A DNA stretch of 64,000 nucleotides from an uncultured Roseibium sp. (lineage in GTDB: Bacteria > Pseudomonadota > Alphaproteobacteria > Rhizobiales > Stappiaceae). Shown piece by piece: positions 24,144 to 32,151 of the stretch. The position numbers and the translations under genes were made by a program. Position 1 is the first letter of the stretch. Each line of letters opens with the position of its first letter. The DNA is taken from assembly GCF_947494555.1 (NCBI RefSeq), contig NZ_CANLVF010000006.1, forward strand, positions 289,374-353,373, in the 5' to 3' direction. A model generated the notes under the pieces. The model was not told where the DNA came from. It made no database searches and saw only the letters and a list, made by a program, of their open reading frames with translations.

Positions 24144-25198
24144 CGTTCGAATCGAAACACAAGACCCATGATGACCACTGCATTAAAGATCCTGAGCAGC
24201 ACACACAGCTTCTCAAGGACCAGTTCGGCAGGACCGCAACCTATCTGCGCCTCTCTGTGACGGATCGGTGCGACCTGCGCTGTACATACTGCATGGCGGA
24301 GAACATGACTTTCCTGCCGCGCAAGGATCTGTTGTCGCTGGAGGAACTTTACCGGCTGACAACGATCTTCATGGAGCATGGCGTGCGTAAGATCCGCCTG
24401 ACCGGTGGTGAACCGCTGGTTCGAAAAAACGTTATGAGCCTCTTTGAGAACCTGTCCCGGCACCTTGCAAATGGCGACCTGGACGAAGTAACCCTCACGA
24501 CGAATGGCTCGCTCCTGTCGCGCTACGCGCGTGATCTTGCCCGTTTTGGCGTCAAGCGTGTGAATGTCTCGCTCGACACTCTGGACGGTGACCGTTATCG
24601 GGCCATCACCCGTTGGGGCTCTATTGACCGCGTCTTCGCGGGGCTCGACGCAGCAAGCGACGCCGCGCTGCATGTCAAACTCAACGCCGTTGCTCAAAAA
24701 GGCGCTTTCGAAAAAGAGCTGAACGACCTGATCAGATTCGCTCACGGCCGGGGAATGGACCTCACGCTTATCGAGGAAATGCCGCTTGGCGGTGCCGCGT
24801 CCTGCAGGCATGCGAGCTTCCTTTCACTCGCCGACTTGCGTCACAGACTGGAACAAGAATGGTCGCTTGAGCCTCTTTCCATGACTACAGGCGGCCCTGC
24901 GAAATATGTCCGGGTCTCGGAGACCGGTGGTCGCCTGGGTTTCATCACGCCAATGTCCTGCGATTTTTGTTCCGACTGCAACAGGATCAGGCTGAGCTGC
25001 ACAGGTGAACTTTTCACCTGCATGGGACAGGAAGGCGGGCTGTCGCTGCGCGACGCCCTCCGGCAGTCGGATGGCAATGAAATCATCGCCCAGCTCGTCC
25101 GCCAAAAGGTTTTCGAAAAACCCTCCGGACACGATTTCCTGATTGAAGACCGCCACGTTCGCGGCATTGCCCGCGCCATGTCGACACTTGGCGGCTAA
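24140..25198 (+). CDS. moaA: GTP 3',8-cyclase MoaA (molybdenum cofactor biosynthesis)
   Basis: 352 aa. The radical SAM motif C-D-L-R-C-T-Y-C lies near residues 44-51. The C-terminal cluster motif C-D-F-C-x2-C-N-R-I-R-L-S-C is complete and the protein ends in the required G-G. MoaA converts GTP to 3',8-cyclo-GTP, the first step to cyclic pyranopterin. An N-terminal extension of about 25 residues precedes the usual start (F-G-R-x-x-x-Y-L-R-L-S-V-T-D-R-C). Its place behind the cupredoxin gene suggests an extra MoaA serving IdrA, probably in addition to a housekeeping copy elsewhere. Confidence 0.95.
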   Translation: MTFESKHKTHDDHCIKDPEQHTQLLKDQFGRTATYLRLSVTDRCDLRCTYCMAENMTFLPRKDLLSLEELYRLTTIFMEHGVRKIRLTGGEPLVRKNVMSLFENLSRHLANGDLDEVTLTTNGSLLSRYARDLARFGVKRVNVSLDTLDGDRYRAITRWGSIDRVFAGLDAASDAALHVKLNAVAQKGAFEKELNDLIRFAHGRGMDLTLIEEMPLGGAASCRHASFLSLADLRHRLEQEWSLEPLSMTTGGPAKYVRVSETGGRLGFITPMSCDFCSDCNRIRLSCTGELFTCMGQEGGLSLRDALRQSDGNEIIAQLVRQKVFEKPSGHDFLIEDRHVRGIARAMSTLGG

Positions 25199-25200
25199 AC

Positions 25201-25722
25201 ATGCGCATCACAATCCTGACCATTTCGGATCGCGCGAGCCGAGGGGACTATGAAGACCTCAGCGGCCCGGCAATCGAGGCCTGGCTTCGGCGCGCCGTCA
25301 ACACACCCATTGAGATTGAGCGCAGGATCGTGGCTGACGGACGGGAAACCGTACGCGATGCCCTGATCGGGCTGTGCGATTATGACGGCGCCAGCATGAT
25401 CCTGACGACCGGAGGCACCGGCCCAGCGCCGCGTGACCTGACACCCGAAGCCATGCTGGACGTCATTGAAAAACCGCTGCCGGGTTTCGGTGAACTGATG
25501 CGGCGCACGAGTCTTGACTACGTTCCAACGGCGATTTTGTCCCGGCAGGAGGCCGGTGTGCGTGGCAAGACCTTCATATTGAACCTGCCCGGTTCCCCAT
25601 CGAGTATCGAAGTCTGCCTGAATGCCGTGTTTGCGGCAGTGCCGTATTGCCTGGAACTGATCGGTGCCGGGTATCTGGACACAGATCCCAACGTCCTGAA
25701 ATCGCACCGGCCCGGACGCTAG
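25201..25722 (+). CDS. moaB: Molybdenum cofactor biosynthesis protein MoaB/MogA type
   Basis: 173 aa. It has the MoCF-binding fold with T-I-S-D-R-A-S-R-G near residues 6-14, the G-T-x-P-R-D-T-like motif T-T-G-G-T-G-P-A-P-R-D-L-T-P-E (about 70-84) and L-P-G-S-P near residue 130. Proteins of this type adenylylate molybdopterin before molybdate insertion. The start is two bases behind the moaA stop. Its TAG stop (25720-25722) lies inside the left CTAG border of the mobile element, so the very C terminus may have been altered by the insertion. Confidence 0.92.
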   Translation: MRITILTISDRASRGDYEDLSGPAIEAWLRRAVNTPIEIERRIVADGRETVRDALIGLCDYDGASMILTTGGTGPAPRDLTPEAMLDVIEKPLPGFGELMRRTSLDYVPTAILSRQEAGVRGKTFILNLPGSPSSIEVCLNAVFAAVPYCLELIGAGYLDTDPNVLKSHRPGR

Positions 25723-25985
25723 GGTACGGACCCATAAATGAGGCCGAAATGGTTTGAGGCGGCTTGCTTCTCATCAAGGAGCGAAAGCGCAGGAAATGTG
25801 CTTCATTTTCAAGCCTTTCGCAACGCGGAGGAGGAGCAAGCCGGTCAAATCCGAAGGACACGGAAATGGCTTCACCCCGTGGCGTCAGCGTGCTCGATCG
25901 GGCAGGAAGCCCGCTCCGCGCACCCTTCCTAACGGGATTTCGCCATTTCACATGCCATTTCAGTCTCATTTATGGGTGCGCACCC
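25722..25985. mobile_element. 264-bp MITE-like element with 31-bp terminal inverted repeats
   Basis: The ends 25722-25752 and 25955-25985 are inverted copies matching at 27 of 31 positions. Both are bordered by CTAG (or TA, if that is the duplicated target), as expected after transposition. The 200-base interior has only short frames with no recognisable transposase, so the element is nonautonomous. It sits between moaB and moeA and supplies or abuts the moaB stop codon. Most of the gene-free stretch 25723-26050 is this element. Confidence 0.75.
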
Positions 25986-26004
25986 TAGGGCGAAGTTTGA
26001 ACTG

Positions 26005-26044
26005 CGGCCGGAGCAAGCCTTGCTTCAATCAGGCTATCCGGCCG
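26005..26044. terminator. Hairpin between the convergent moaB and moeA genes
   Basis: CGGCCGGA (26005-26012) pairs perfectly with TCCGGCCG (26037-26044), with a small inner stem GCAAG/CTTGC. There is no strong T tract on either side, so this is only a possible bidirectional terminator just behind the moeA stop. Confidence 0.4.
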
Positions 26045-26050
26045 AAAACC

Positions 26051-27310
26051 TTACAAACCCATGTCGGTGCGGAACGGGTAGAATTCCAGCCGGCTGCCGG
26101 GTTCGACAACGTCCTTGTCAGCATCGATTGCCCCCAGACCATCCGCTTCGATGAGTGGCATCAACCTTGCCGATCCTGCGCGACCTGTTTTTTCCAAAAG
26201 CGGGAGGCCTTCTTCACTCATGCCGACAATGTTGCATGGGAAGAATTCATGCCGTCCGGCCCGGCGTTGCCAATGGAACGCAGCCTTGGCGGATAGAATG
26301 CGGGGTGCGCGGCGCGAGGCCCCTGCCAATCCGTCGAGGATCGGCCGGCCGACAAGCAGGAAATCAACGAAGCACGCCAGTGGATTGCCGGGCAATCCCA
26401 GATAAACGGCGGGCCCTATCTTGCCGAGCGCGACCGGCTTGCCGGGCTTGATTGCCATGCGCCAGCTTTCAATGGTTCCTCCGGCCTCGATGACGGCGGG
26501 CTTCAAATGGTCTTCCTCGCCAACCGAAACACCGCCCGACGTTATGACAAGATCATGGGTCAGCGAGGCGTCTTTCAGAGTGCTGACAACTGCCGCGCGG
26601 TTGTCAGGAATGATCCCGAGGTCAGTCACGGTCACATGGCCGGACGACAAAAGGGCGCGCAGCATCGGGCGGTTGGTGTCGAAGATATGACCCGGGCCCA
26701 TGCCGACGCCTGTGTCCCGCAGTTCGTTGCCGGTTGAAAAGACGGCGACCTTTATTTTCCTGACGACGCAGATGCTCGGATAACCGCTTGCCGCCATCAG
26801 AGCAGTGTGCCGGGCATCAAGCCTGGTTCCGGCCCGCACAAGCGTATCGGAGGCCCGGACGTCTTCCCCAACTTGGCGAATATTGTCTCCCTCGGGCACA
26901 TCAAATCGGGGTGTCACGTTGCCATCGGCAACGTCCGCATGCTCCTGCATCACGACAGAACGCGTGCCCAAAGGTGTCGGTGCCCCGGTCATGATCCGCA
27001 TGGCTTCGCAGTCTTTTATGGTTTCCTTTGAACTTTCACCCGCGATCCTGCGTCCGACGATCCGGAAGGATTTTTGACCGCTTCCGCCAAGGGCATAGCC
27101 ATCAACGGCTGAGTGTTCGTGGATCGGCAGGGAAAAAAGGGAAATCGTGTCACCGGCACTCACGCGCCCGGTCGCTTCGGGAAGCAGAACATTTTCCGTT
27201 TCACCAACTACGGAACACAGATCCAGTGCACGCGCGACCGTTTCCTCTATGGTCGACAGTCTGCCGTCACCAGTCTTGCTGCAGCAATCTAAACTGGACT
27301 GCGTCTCCAT
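26051..27310 (-). CDS. moeA: Molybdopterin molybdenumtransferase MoeA
   Basis: 419 aa from the ATG at 27310. A TTG at 27394 would give 447 aa, but it overlaps the FNR box and would exceed the usual MoeA length of about 400. Visible are the N-terminal E-A-T-G-R-V region, H-S-A-V-D-G-Y-A, a middle domain with S-T-G-N-E-L (about residue 190), T-S-G-G-V-S-V-G-E-E-D-H and G-L-P-G-N-P. The C-terminal domain IV ends near R-L-E-F-Y-P. MoeA inserts molybdate into adenylylated molybdopterin. With moaA and moaB it forms a partial cofactor set for the idr island; moaC, moaE, moaD and mob genes are not in the window. Confidence 0.92.
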   Translation of the reverse strand: METQSSLDCCSKTGDGRLSTIEETVARALDLCSVVGETENVLLPEATGRVSAGDTISLFSLPIHEHSAVDGYALGGSGQKSFRIVGRRIAGESSKETIKDCEAMRIMTGAPTPLGTRSVVMQEHADVADGNVTPRFDVPEGDNIRQVGEDVRASDTLVRAGTRLDARHTALMAASGYPSICVVRKIKVAVFSTGNELRDTGVGMGPGHIFDTNRPMLRALLSSGHVTVTDLGIIPDNRAAVVSTLKDASLTHDLVITSGGVSVGEEDHLKPAVIEAGGTIESWRMAIKPGKPVALGKIGPAVYLGLPGNPLACFVDFLLVGRPILDGLAGASRRAPRILSAKAAFHWQRRAGRHEFFPCNIVGMSEEGLPLLEKTGRAGSARLMPLIEADGLGAIDADKDVVEPGSRLEFYPFRTDMGL

Positions 27311-27384
27311 CTCATCCAACCCCAAAAGCCGACACGCCCGAAGCGGGCGATGGGGAAAGGTAAGACATTCACTGCCTGAAGCGG

Positions 27385-27398
27385 TTGATTTCAATCAA
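27385..27398. promoter_or_regulatory. Perfect FNR-type box upstream of moeA
   Basis: TTGATTTCAATCAA matches the FNR/FixK consensus TTGAT-N4-ATCAA at all ten conserved positions. Its centre is 81-82 bases upstream of the moeA ATG at 27310. A start at -41.5 would fall near 27350; the -10 there (TACCTT) is weak, so activator dependence is likely. It links moeA to the same regulon as the idr and moaAB units. Confidence 0.75.
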
Positions 27399-27421
27399 CT
27401 TCGCAAAGGAACGTCACCAGC

Positions 27422-28591
27422 TTAAAGATCAATTTCATAGTGCCTGATGAATTCCGCATCAGGCACCACGCCGTGCCCGGGACCTCCCGGGATAGAAACA
27501 AAGCCGCCCGAGGATTTCACTTGCCCCTGAATATCGAGCGGTTCCTGCAACAGGTCATCCCGGAACTTGTTGTCCGTCGTATCGAATTCCAGCATAGGCT
27601 CCCACGGATGAAGCCCGCCTGGCATCGCCGGCATTGCCGCCAACAGCTGGATATTGGTGGCAACCGCGATGGCAGATCCCCAGACGTGGTTGATCACGGG
27701 CGTGAAGTGGGCATGGCAGAGTGCCAGAACGCGCAGATATTCGCTGATCCCGCCCAAGGCGCAGACTTCCGGTTGGGCGATGTCCAAGCCTCTGTTTTCA
27801 AGTATTTGCCGCCAGCCCCAACGATTGAACTCTGCTTCACCGCCGGAAATGTTGACCTTGAGAGCGGCGCGCAGTTCGCGGTATCCGTCGAGGTCCTCGG
27901 GAGCGACGGGTTCCTCGAACCAATAGGCGCCGAGTTCGTCAAGCGCGCGACCTACGTAAAAGGCATCCGGCGTCGTGTAGCAATGATTGGCATCGACCAT
28001 GAACCTGCCGCGACCTTCCACGGTTTCGGCGACAGCACGGCAGAGCTCTATATCTTCCTTAGGGCCAAGACCTGTTTTGAGCTTCGCGCCGACAAAGCCC
28101 ATTTCCATGATCTGATCGGCTTCCAGCCTGAAGCGTGCAACATGATCTTCGACGCTTTCACGCTTCAGCATCATGCCGTAGCCATAAACTGGAATGCGCG
28201 TTCGATGCGCCCCACCGATCAATTTGTGCAGCGGAAGACCGGCGACCTTGCCGGCAATATCCCAAAGGGCGATATCGACGCCGGACAGTGCTTGCAGGGG
28301 CATCCCCTTCTGGCCGTGATCGCGTGTCAGGTTGTAGACCCGGTGCCAAAGAACGTCGCGGTCCATAGGATCGCTGCCGAGGATGATCGGCTGGATGACT
28401 TTTTCCACGATGGCCTTGTTGGCAATCGCAATGTTGCCCGGACCGAAACATTCGCCCCAGCCCGTTATCCCCTCATCGGTGTTGACTTCGACGAGATGGG
28501 CGGTGCGCCTTTCATAATACTGTTGCGAATAGCCGAGTTCCCCGGGCAGGTCGTATTGCAGTACGTGGCTTTTGACGCTTGTTATTTTCAT
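27422..28591 (-). CDS. Enolase-superfamily sugar acid dehydratase (mandelate racemase/muconate lactonizing family)
   Basis: 389 aa from the ATG at 28591, which overlaps the aldehyde dehydrogenase stop (ATGA); a longer frame to 28678 runs back into that gene and is not used. The N-terminal capping domain is followed by the barrel with K-x-K (K-L-K-T-G), metal ligands D in V-D-A-N, E in F-E-E-P and E in G-G-E, and the general base His in I-N-H-V-W-G-S. Such enzymes dehydrate aldonic acids to 2-keto-3-deoxy acids. It is the last gene of the 35.3-27.4 kb sugar operon. Substrate unknown. Confidence 0.87.
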   Translation of the reverse strand: MKITSVKSHVLQYDLPGELGYSQQYYERRTAHLVEVNTDEGITGWGECFGPGNIAIANKAIVEKVIQPIILGSDPMDRDVLWHRVYNLTRDHGQKGMPLQALSGVDIALWDIAGKVAGLPLHKLIGGAHRTRIPVYGYGMMLKRESVEDHVARFRLEADQIMEMGFVGAKLKTGLGPKEDIELCRAVAETVEGRGRFMVDANHCYTTPDAFYVGRALDELGAYWFEEPVAPEDLDGYRELRAALKVNISGGEAEFNRWGWRQILENRGLDIAQPEVCALGGISEYLRVLALCHAHFTPVINHVWGSAIAVATNIQLLAAMPAMPGGLHPWEPMLEFDTTDNKFRDDLLQEPLDIQGQVKSSGGFVSIPGGPGHGVVPDAEFIRHYEIDL

Positions 28592-30048
28592 GCATTCAGC
28601 CCTTCGAACTCCGCCGTATCCAGCGCGCGTGAGATTCTTTTCACAATCAGGTAATCGTTCAGCGCCAGAGCCGAGCAATCATGCCCGATACCGGATTGAC
28701 CGATCCCGCCATGCGGCAGGTCGATGTCGTATTTCACACCGTTGATCTGGATTTCTCCGTAGCGAAGAGCCGACGCATATGCTTCCGCCTTGGCAAGGTC
28801 GCGCGTGAAGATATAGGCGGTCAGGCCGCCTTCTTCGCAGTCATTGGCCTTGGCTGACAGTTCCTGCTCGGTATCGAACGGGATCAGGCTGACGATCGGA
28901 CCGAACGTCTCCTGCCGGTAAACATCCATTTCTTCCGTGACTTCGTCGAGCACCGTCGGTGCCAGATAGTGCCCCTTGTTCAAATGGGCGGGCCGGTCTC
29001 CGCCCGCGAGCAGCGTCGCGCCACCCTCCACAGCGGTGTCGATCAGGTTTTTGATCCGGGCCCAGGCGCGGCCGTCAATGACTGGTCCGGTGGTGATGTC
29101 GACCTCCTTGTCAAAGCCAACTTGCGCGGCCTTGGCACGGGCAACAACCTTTTCCTTGAAAGCGTCGTGAATCGCTTTTGCGACAAAAACCCGGTTCGGT
29201 GAGACGCAGATCTGCCCGGCATTGGAGAATTTGACGCCGCAAACCACATCGGCCGCCAGATCCAGATCCGCATCCTCGAACACCAGGACCGGCGCGTTGC
29301 CGCCAAGTTCCATCGAATAGCGCTTGATCGACGTGGCGCCGGTTTTCATGATGTGTTGGCCCGTCGGTGTGGACCCGATTAATGTCACCACCTGAGGGAT
29401 GGTCGAAGCCGTCAACGCGTCGGCCACGTCGTAGCCGTCGGTGCACAGGATCTGGACGACGCCTTTCGGCAGGCCGATTGTTTCGCACAACATCCCGACC
29501 GCGTAGGCCGAGATCGGTGTTTGCTCCGATGGCCTTATGATGATCGGGCATCCGGCTGCCATCGCCGGTCCAATCTTGAATGCGAGATTGAGCAGCGGGA
29601 AGTTCCAGGCAAGATAGGCCAGTGCGACGCCCGCGGCCTCGTGAACCATCTTGTGCGTGTGCGTTCCCGCCCGGTCAGCAAGCCCGACATCGTGCATGCG
29701 GGCGATCTCTTCAGCATAAAAGTCGAGCGAGACGACCAGCCGGTCCCAGTCCTCGAGCGTCTGAGACCAGGGTTTGCCCATTTCGTGATGGACGCAGTCC
29801 CGCAAGAACTCTTCTTGAGCGACCACCTCCTCACGAAGACGCCGCATCCAGGACTGGCGCTCGGCAATCGGGGTATTGGACCAGTCCGGAAAGGCCGCTT
29901 TCGCTGACTGGAGGGCCCGCTCGGCATCCTTGAAGCCAGCCGTCTGAACGGTTGCTATGCGCTCTTCTGTTGCCGGATTTACAACGTCGATGCGCCCTGA
30001 TCCGCCGGACAACGCACCATCGATGTACATTCTGGTCGGGAACTCCAT
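28588..30048 (-). CDS. NAD(P)-dependent aldehyde dehydrogenase
   Basis: 486 aa. The ATG at 30048 has GAGG six bases upstream; a TTG at 30060 would add four residues and overlap the GMC stop. The catalytic cysteine is in N-A-G-Q-I-C-V-S-P (about residue 281), the base Glu in M-E-L-G-G-N-A-P, and the cofactor-binding I-G-S-T-P-T-G near residue 226. It resembles succinate-semialdehyde or lactaldehyde-type dehydrogenases and here probably oxidises a sugar-derived aldehyde. It lies between the GMC oxidoreductase and the dehydratase with overlapping codons on both sides. Confidence 0.9.
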   Translation of the reverse strand: MEFPTRMYIDGALSGGSGRIDVVNPATEERIATVQTAGFKDAERALQSAKAAFPDWSNTPIAERQSWMRRLREEVVAQEEFLRDCVHHEMGKPWSQTLEDWDRLVVSLDFYAEEIARMHDVGLADRAGTHTHKMVHEAAGVALAYLAWNFPLLNLAFKIGPAMAAGCPIIIRPSEQTPISAYAVGMLCETIGLPKGVVQILCTDGYDVADALTASTIPQVVTLIGSTPTGQHIMKTGATSIKRYSMELGGNAPVLVFEDADLDLAADVVCGVKFSNAGQICVSPNRVFVAKAIHDAFKEKVVARAKAAQVGFDKEVDITTGPVIDGRAWARIKNLIDTAVEGGATLLAGGDRPAHLNKGHYLAPTVLDEVTEEMDVYRQETFGPIVSLIPFDTEQELSAKANDCEEGGLTAYIFTRDLAKAEAYASALRYGEIQINGVKYDIDLPHGGIGQSGIGHDCSALALNDYLIVKRISRALDTAEFEGLNA

Positions 30049-30056
30049 GAACGGCC

Positions 30057-31682
30057 TCAATCAAACAGGGTTGCGATATTGGTTTTGATTCTGTCGCCAA
30101 TGTAAAGCGCGAGGGCCTGGATCGTGGGCGTCGGATTGACAGCTCCCGAAGTCACGAAAATTGATCCATCGACAATGAAAAGATTTCGGACGTCGTGGCT
30201 GCGCCCCCATCCGTTGACCACGGAGGTTTCCGGATCCGCACCCATTCGGCACGTCCCCATCTGATGCCAGCCGGCGCGCCACCAGACCTCGTCACTGCCC
30301 TTTGCGATCACGCTTTTGGCCCCGGCGGCGCGGAGCAGTTCCTTTGCCTTTTCCTGTCCATGCCGCAGCATTTTCCGCGTGTTATCGCCGAGCCTGTAAG
30401 TGATGCGTGGCGCGGGTATGCCGTCGCTGTCGGTCAGCTCCGGATCCAGCGTAACCGAGTTGCATTCCTCAGGAAGGTCTTCCGTGACAACCGTCAACCC
30501 CGCCAGATAGGGATAGATATTGTCCATGATCTCCCTGTGTTCCTCTCCCCAGGGGATCGGGCTGTCGATGCCATAACCGCCGAGCGCGAAGGTCATCGGT
30601 GTGGTCGAACGGCCGGAATGAAGACCGTAGCCGCGGACAAAGCCGCGCTCCGGGTCGGTTTCGTAAAACTCCTGGGACAGGATCGAGCACGCCATCGGCC
30701 CTTCGTGTCCGAGCATGGGTTCGTCGAAAACACCGGCGACACCCGTCAGGGGATGGAACATAAGGTTTTTGCCGACAAGGCCGGACCGGTTGGCAATCCC
30801 TTCCGGGAAGAGGCTGGATTTTGAATTCAGCAAAAGTCTCGGTGTGCCGACACCGTTGCAGGCCACAATCACAAGCTCGGCTTTTTGCACGTGCAGCTGT
30901 CCGTCCGCATCGTGGTAGAGCACGCCGGTTGCAAACCCCGTCTCCTGATCGACAATAATTTCGCGGACCCGCGCGTTTGTCCGGAGTTCGACACCCGCAT
31001 TTTCAAGAATCGGCCAATAGGTGAAATTGGTCCCCCCTTTCGCGCCGGCCGCGCATCCCAGATCACAGGTGCCCGCATTCACGCATTTCTGCCTTCCGTC
31101 CCTGTCCTCGCTCAGGATTGCAACGTCTGACGGCCACCAGTGCCAGCCGAGCTGGTTGAAACCATTGGCAAGGGTCCGACCGAGCCTGCCGATCGGGATC
31201 GGTGGCAAGGGTGGGGAATAATCCGGGTATCCGGGATTGCCCCCAAGACCCGAGACCCCTGTATTCTCATCGTTCAGGTCGTAGAAAGGTTCGAGCGTTT
31301 CATAATCGACGGGCCAGTCCTCGGCGACACCGTCGAGCGTCCTCGTTTTGAAGTCCGAAGGTTTCATCCGCGGCCAGTGCCCCAGGAAATTGACCGTGGA
31401 CCCTCCAACACCGTTCCAATTCACCGGCGTTATGCAGCTTTGTTCCGAGTTGATCGGATAATCCTGTTTCAAATTCCTGACATTCGGATCACAGGAAAAC
31501 GCGCCATAGCGGGAAAGCTCATAATCTTCCCGGCGGCTTGGAAACTCCTTGTCGTGGAGATGATCGCCCTGCTCAAGGCACAAGATGCGCATTCTCGTTT
31601 CAAGCAGCGACCAGGCGATCGCCGCTCCGGATGCGCCGGCGCCGATAATCAGAACATCAACGGGTTCATTGGACATGCTCAT
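30057..31682 (-). CDS. GMC-family oxidoreductase (gluconate 2-dehydrogenase large subunit-like)
   Basis: 541 aa. FAD fold I-I-G-A-G-A-S-G-A-A-I-A-W at residues 11-23. A cysteine-rich stretch C-V-N-A-G-T-C-D-L-G-C lies near residue 200. The C-terminal catalytic region has G-W-H-Q-M-G-T-C-R-M-G and V-N-P-T-P-T (His and Asn of the GMC active site). It matches the flavin subunit of membrane-bound sugar dehydrogenases, but has no Tat or Sec signal. It pairs with the small subunit gene directly upstream (31694), and no cytochrome subunit is present. Likely oxidises a sugar or its 3-hydroxyl group; exact substrate unknown. Confidence 0.88.
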   Translation of the reverse strand: MSMSNEPVDVLIIGAGASGAAIAWSLLETRMRILCLEQGDHLHDKEFPSRREDYELSRYGAFSCDPNVRNLKQDYPINSEQSCITPVNWNGVGGSTVNFLGHWPRMKPSDFKTRTLDGVAEDWPVDYETLEPFYDLNDENTGVSGLGGNPGYPDYSPPLPPIPIGRLGRTLANGFNQLGWHWWPSDVAILSEDRDGRQKCVNAGTCDLGCAAGAKGGTNFTYWPILENAGVELRTNARVREIIVDQETGFATGVLYHDADGQLHVQKAELVIVACNGVGTPRLLLNSKSSLFPEGIANRSGLVGKNLMFHPLTGVAGVFDEPMLGHEGPMACSILSQEFYETDPERGFVRGYGLHSGRSTTPMTFALGGYGIDSPIPWGEEHREIMDNIYPYLAGLTVVTEDLPEECNSVTLDPELTDSDGIPAPRITYRLGDNTRKMLRHGQEKAKELLRAAGAKSVIAKGSDEVWWRAGWHQMGTCRMGADPETSVVNGWGRSHDVRNLFIVDGSIFVTSGAVNPTPTIQALALYIGDRIKTNIATLFD

Positions 31683-31693
31683 GTTCCTGTTCC

Positions 31694-32143
31694 TCAGACC
31701 TGGCGATAGGCGATCCCGCGTGCGCGCACCGGCGCCGTCAGATCGTTCATCAGATCTTCGCTTTCCCGGGTGACTTCGTATCCACCCGGATGAACCGGAT
31801 GGGCTCCAACGCCGAGCAGCGGCCTGATTTCCGGCCGGCTGTAATAAGCCATGTATGTGAGCCGGACGAGTTCGTTGAACGGGGCCGGATGGTCCGCTTC
31901 CACCAACTTCAGCAGGGCAACACGTTCCGGTGCAGGAAGACCGGCAAAGTCTCCTGCCCTTGATTCAACGGCCTGTAGAACAACGGTCACGCTTTCCACG
32001 GGATTGTCGGAGTAGGCAGTTGCCGAGAGGACACTTTCGGCAACTGCCTTCACACCGGCAGACGGCATGCGCCGTGCGCCGCCCGCCGGGATGATTTCGT
32101 CAAGGATCTTCATAAGGAGTTCGTCGTTCCGGTCAGTCCACAT
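31694..32143 (-). CDS. Gluconate 2-dehydrogenase subunit 3 family protein
   Basis: 149 aa, about the size of the mature small subunit of gluconate 2-dehydrogenase. The family pattern is visible from L-M-K-I-L-D-E-I-I-P-A-G to L-V-R-L-T-Y-M-A-Y-Y-S-R-P-E-I-R-P-L-L-G and P-V-H-P-G-G-Y. Classical members begin with a Tat signal that exports the complex; here the protein starts directly with the mature region, as the GMC partner does. The pair therefore probably works in the cytoplasm. It sits between the ABC permease and the GMC gene. Confidence 0.85.
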   Translation of the reverse strand: MWTDRNDELLMKILDEIIPAGGARRMPSAGVKAVAESVLSATAYSDNPVESVTVVLQAVESRAGDFAGLPAPERVALLKLVEADHPAPFNELVRLTYMAYYSRPEIRPLLGVGAHPVHPGGYEVTRESEDLMNDLTAPVRARGIAYRQV

Positions 32144-32151
32144 TTGCCCCC

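Noticed and set aside
25754..26296. Open frame across the MITE and into the moeA end
   Set aside because: It runs through the inverted-repeat element and then antisense to moeA, with no recognisable domain.
27311..27394. Longer MoeA starting at TTG 27394
   Set aside because: The start would overlap a perfect FNR box, has no ribosome binding site and makes the protein longer than usual.
27440..28654. Long rightward open frame opposite the dehydratase
   Set aside because: Antisense shadow of a gene with complete enolase-superfamily active site motifs.
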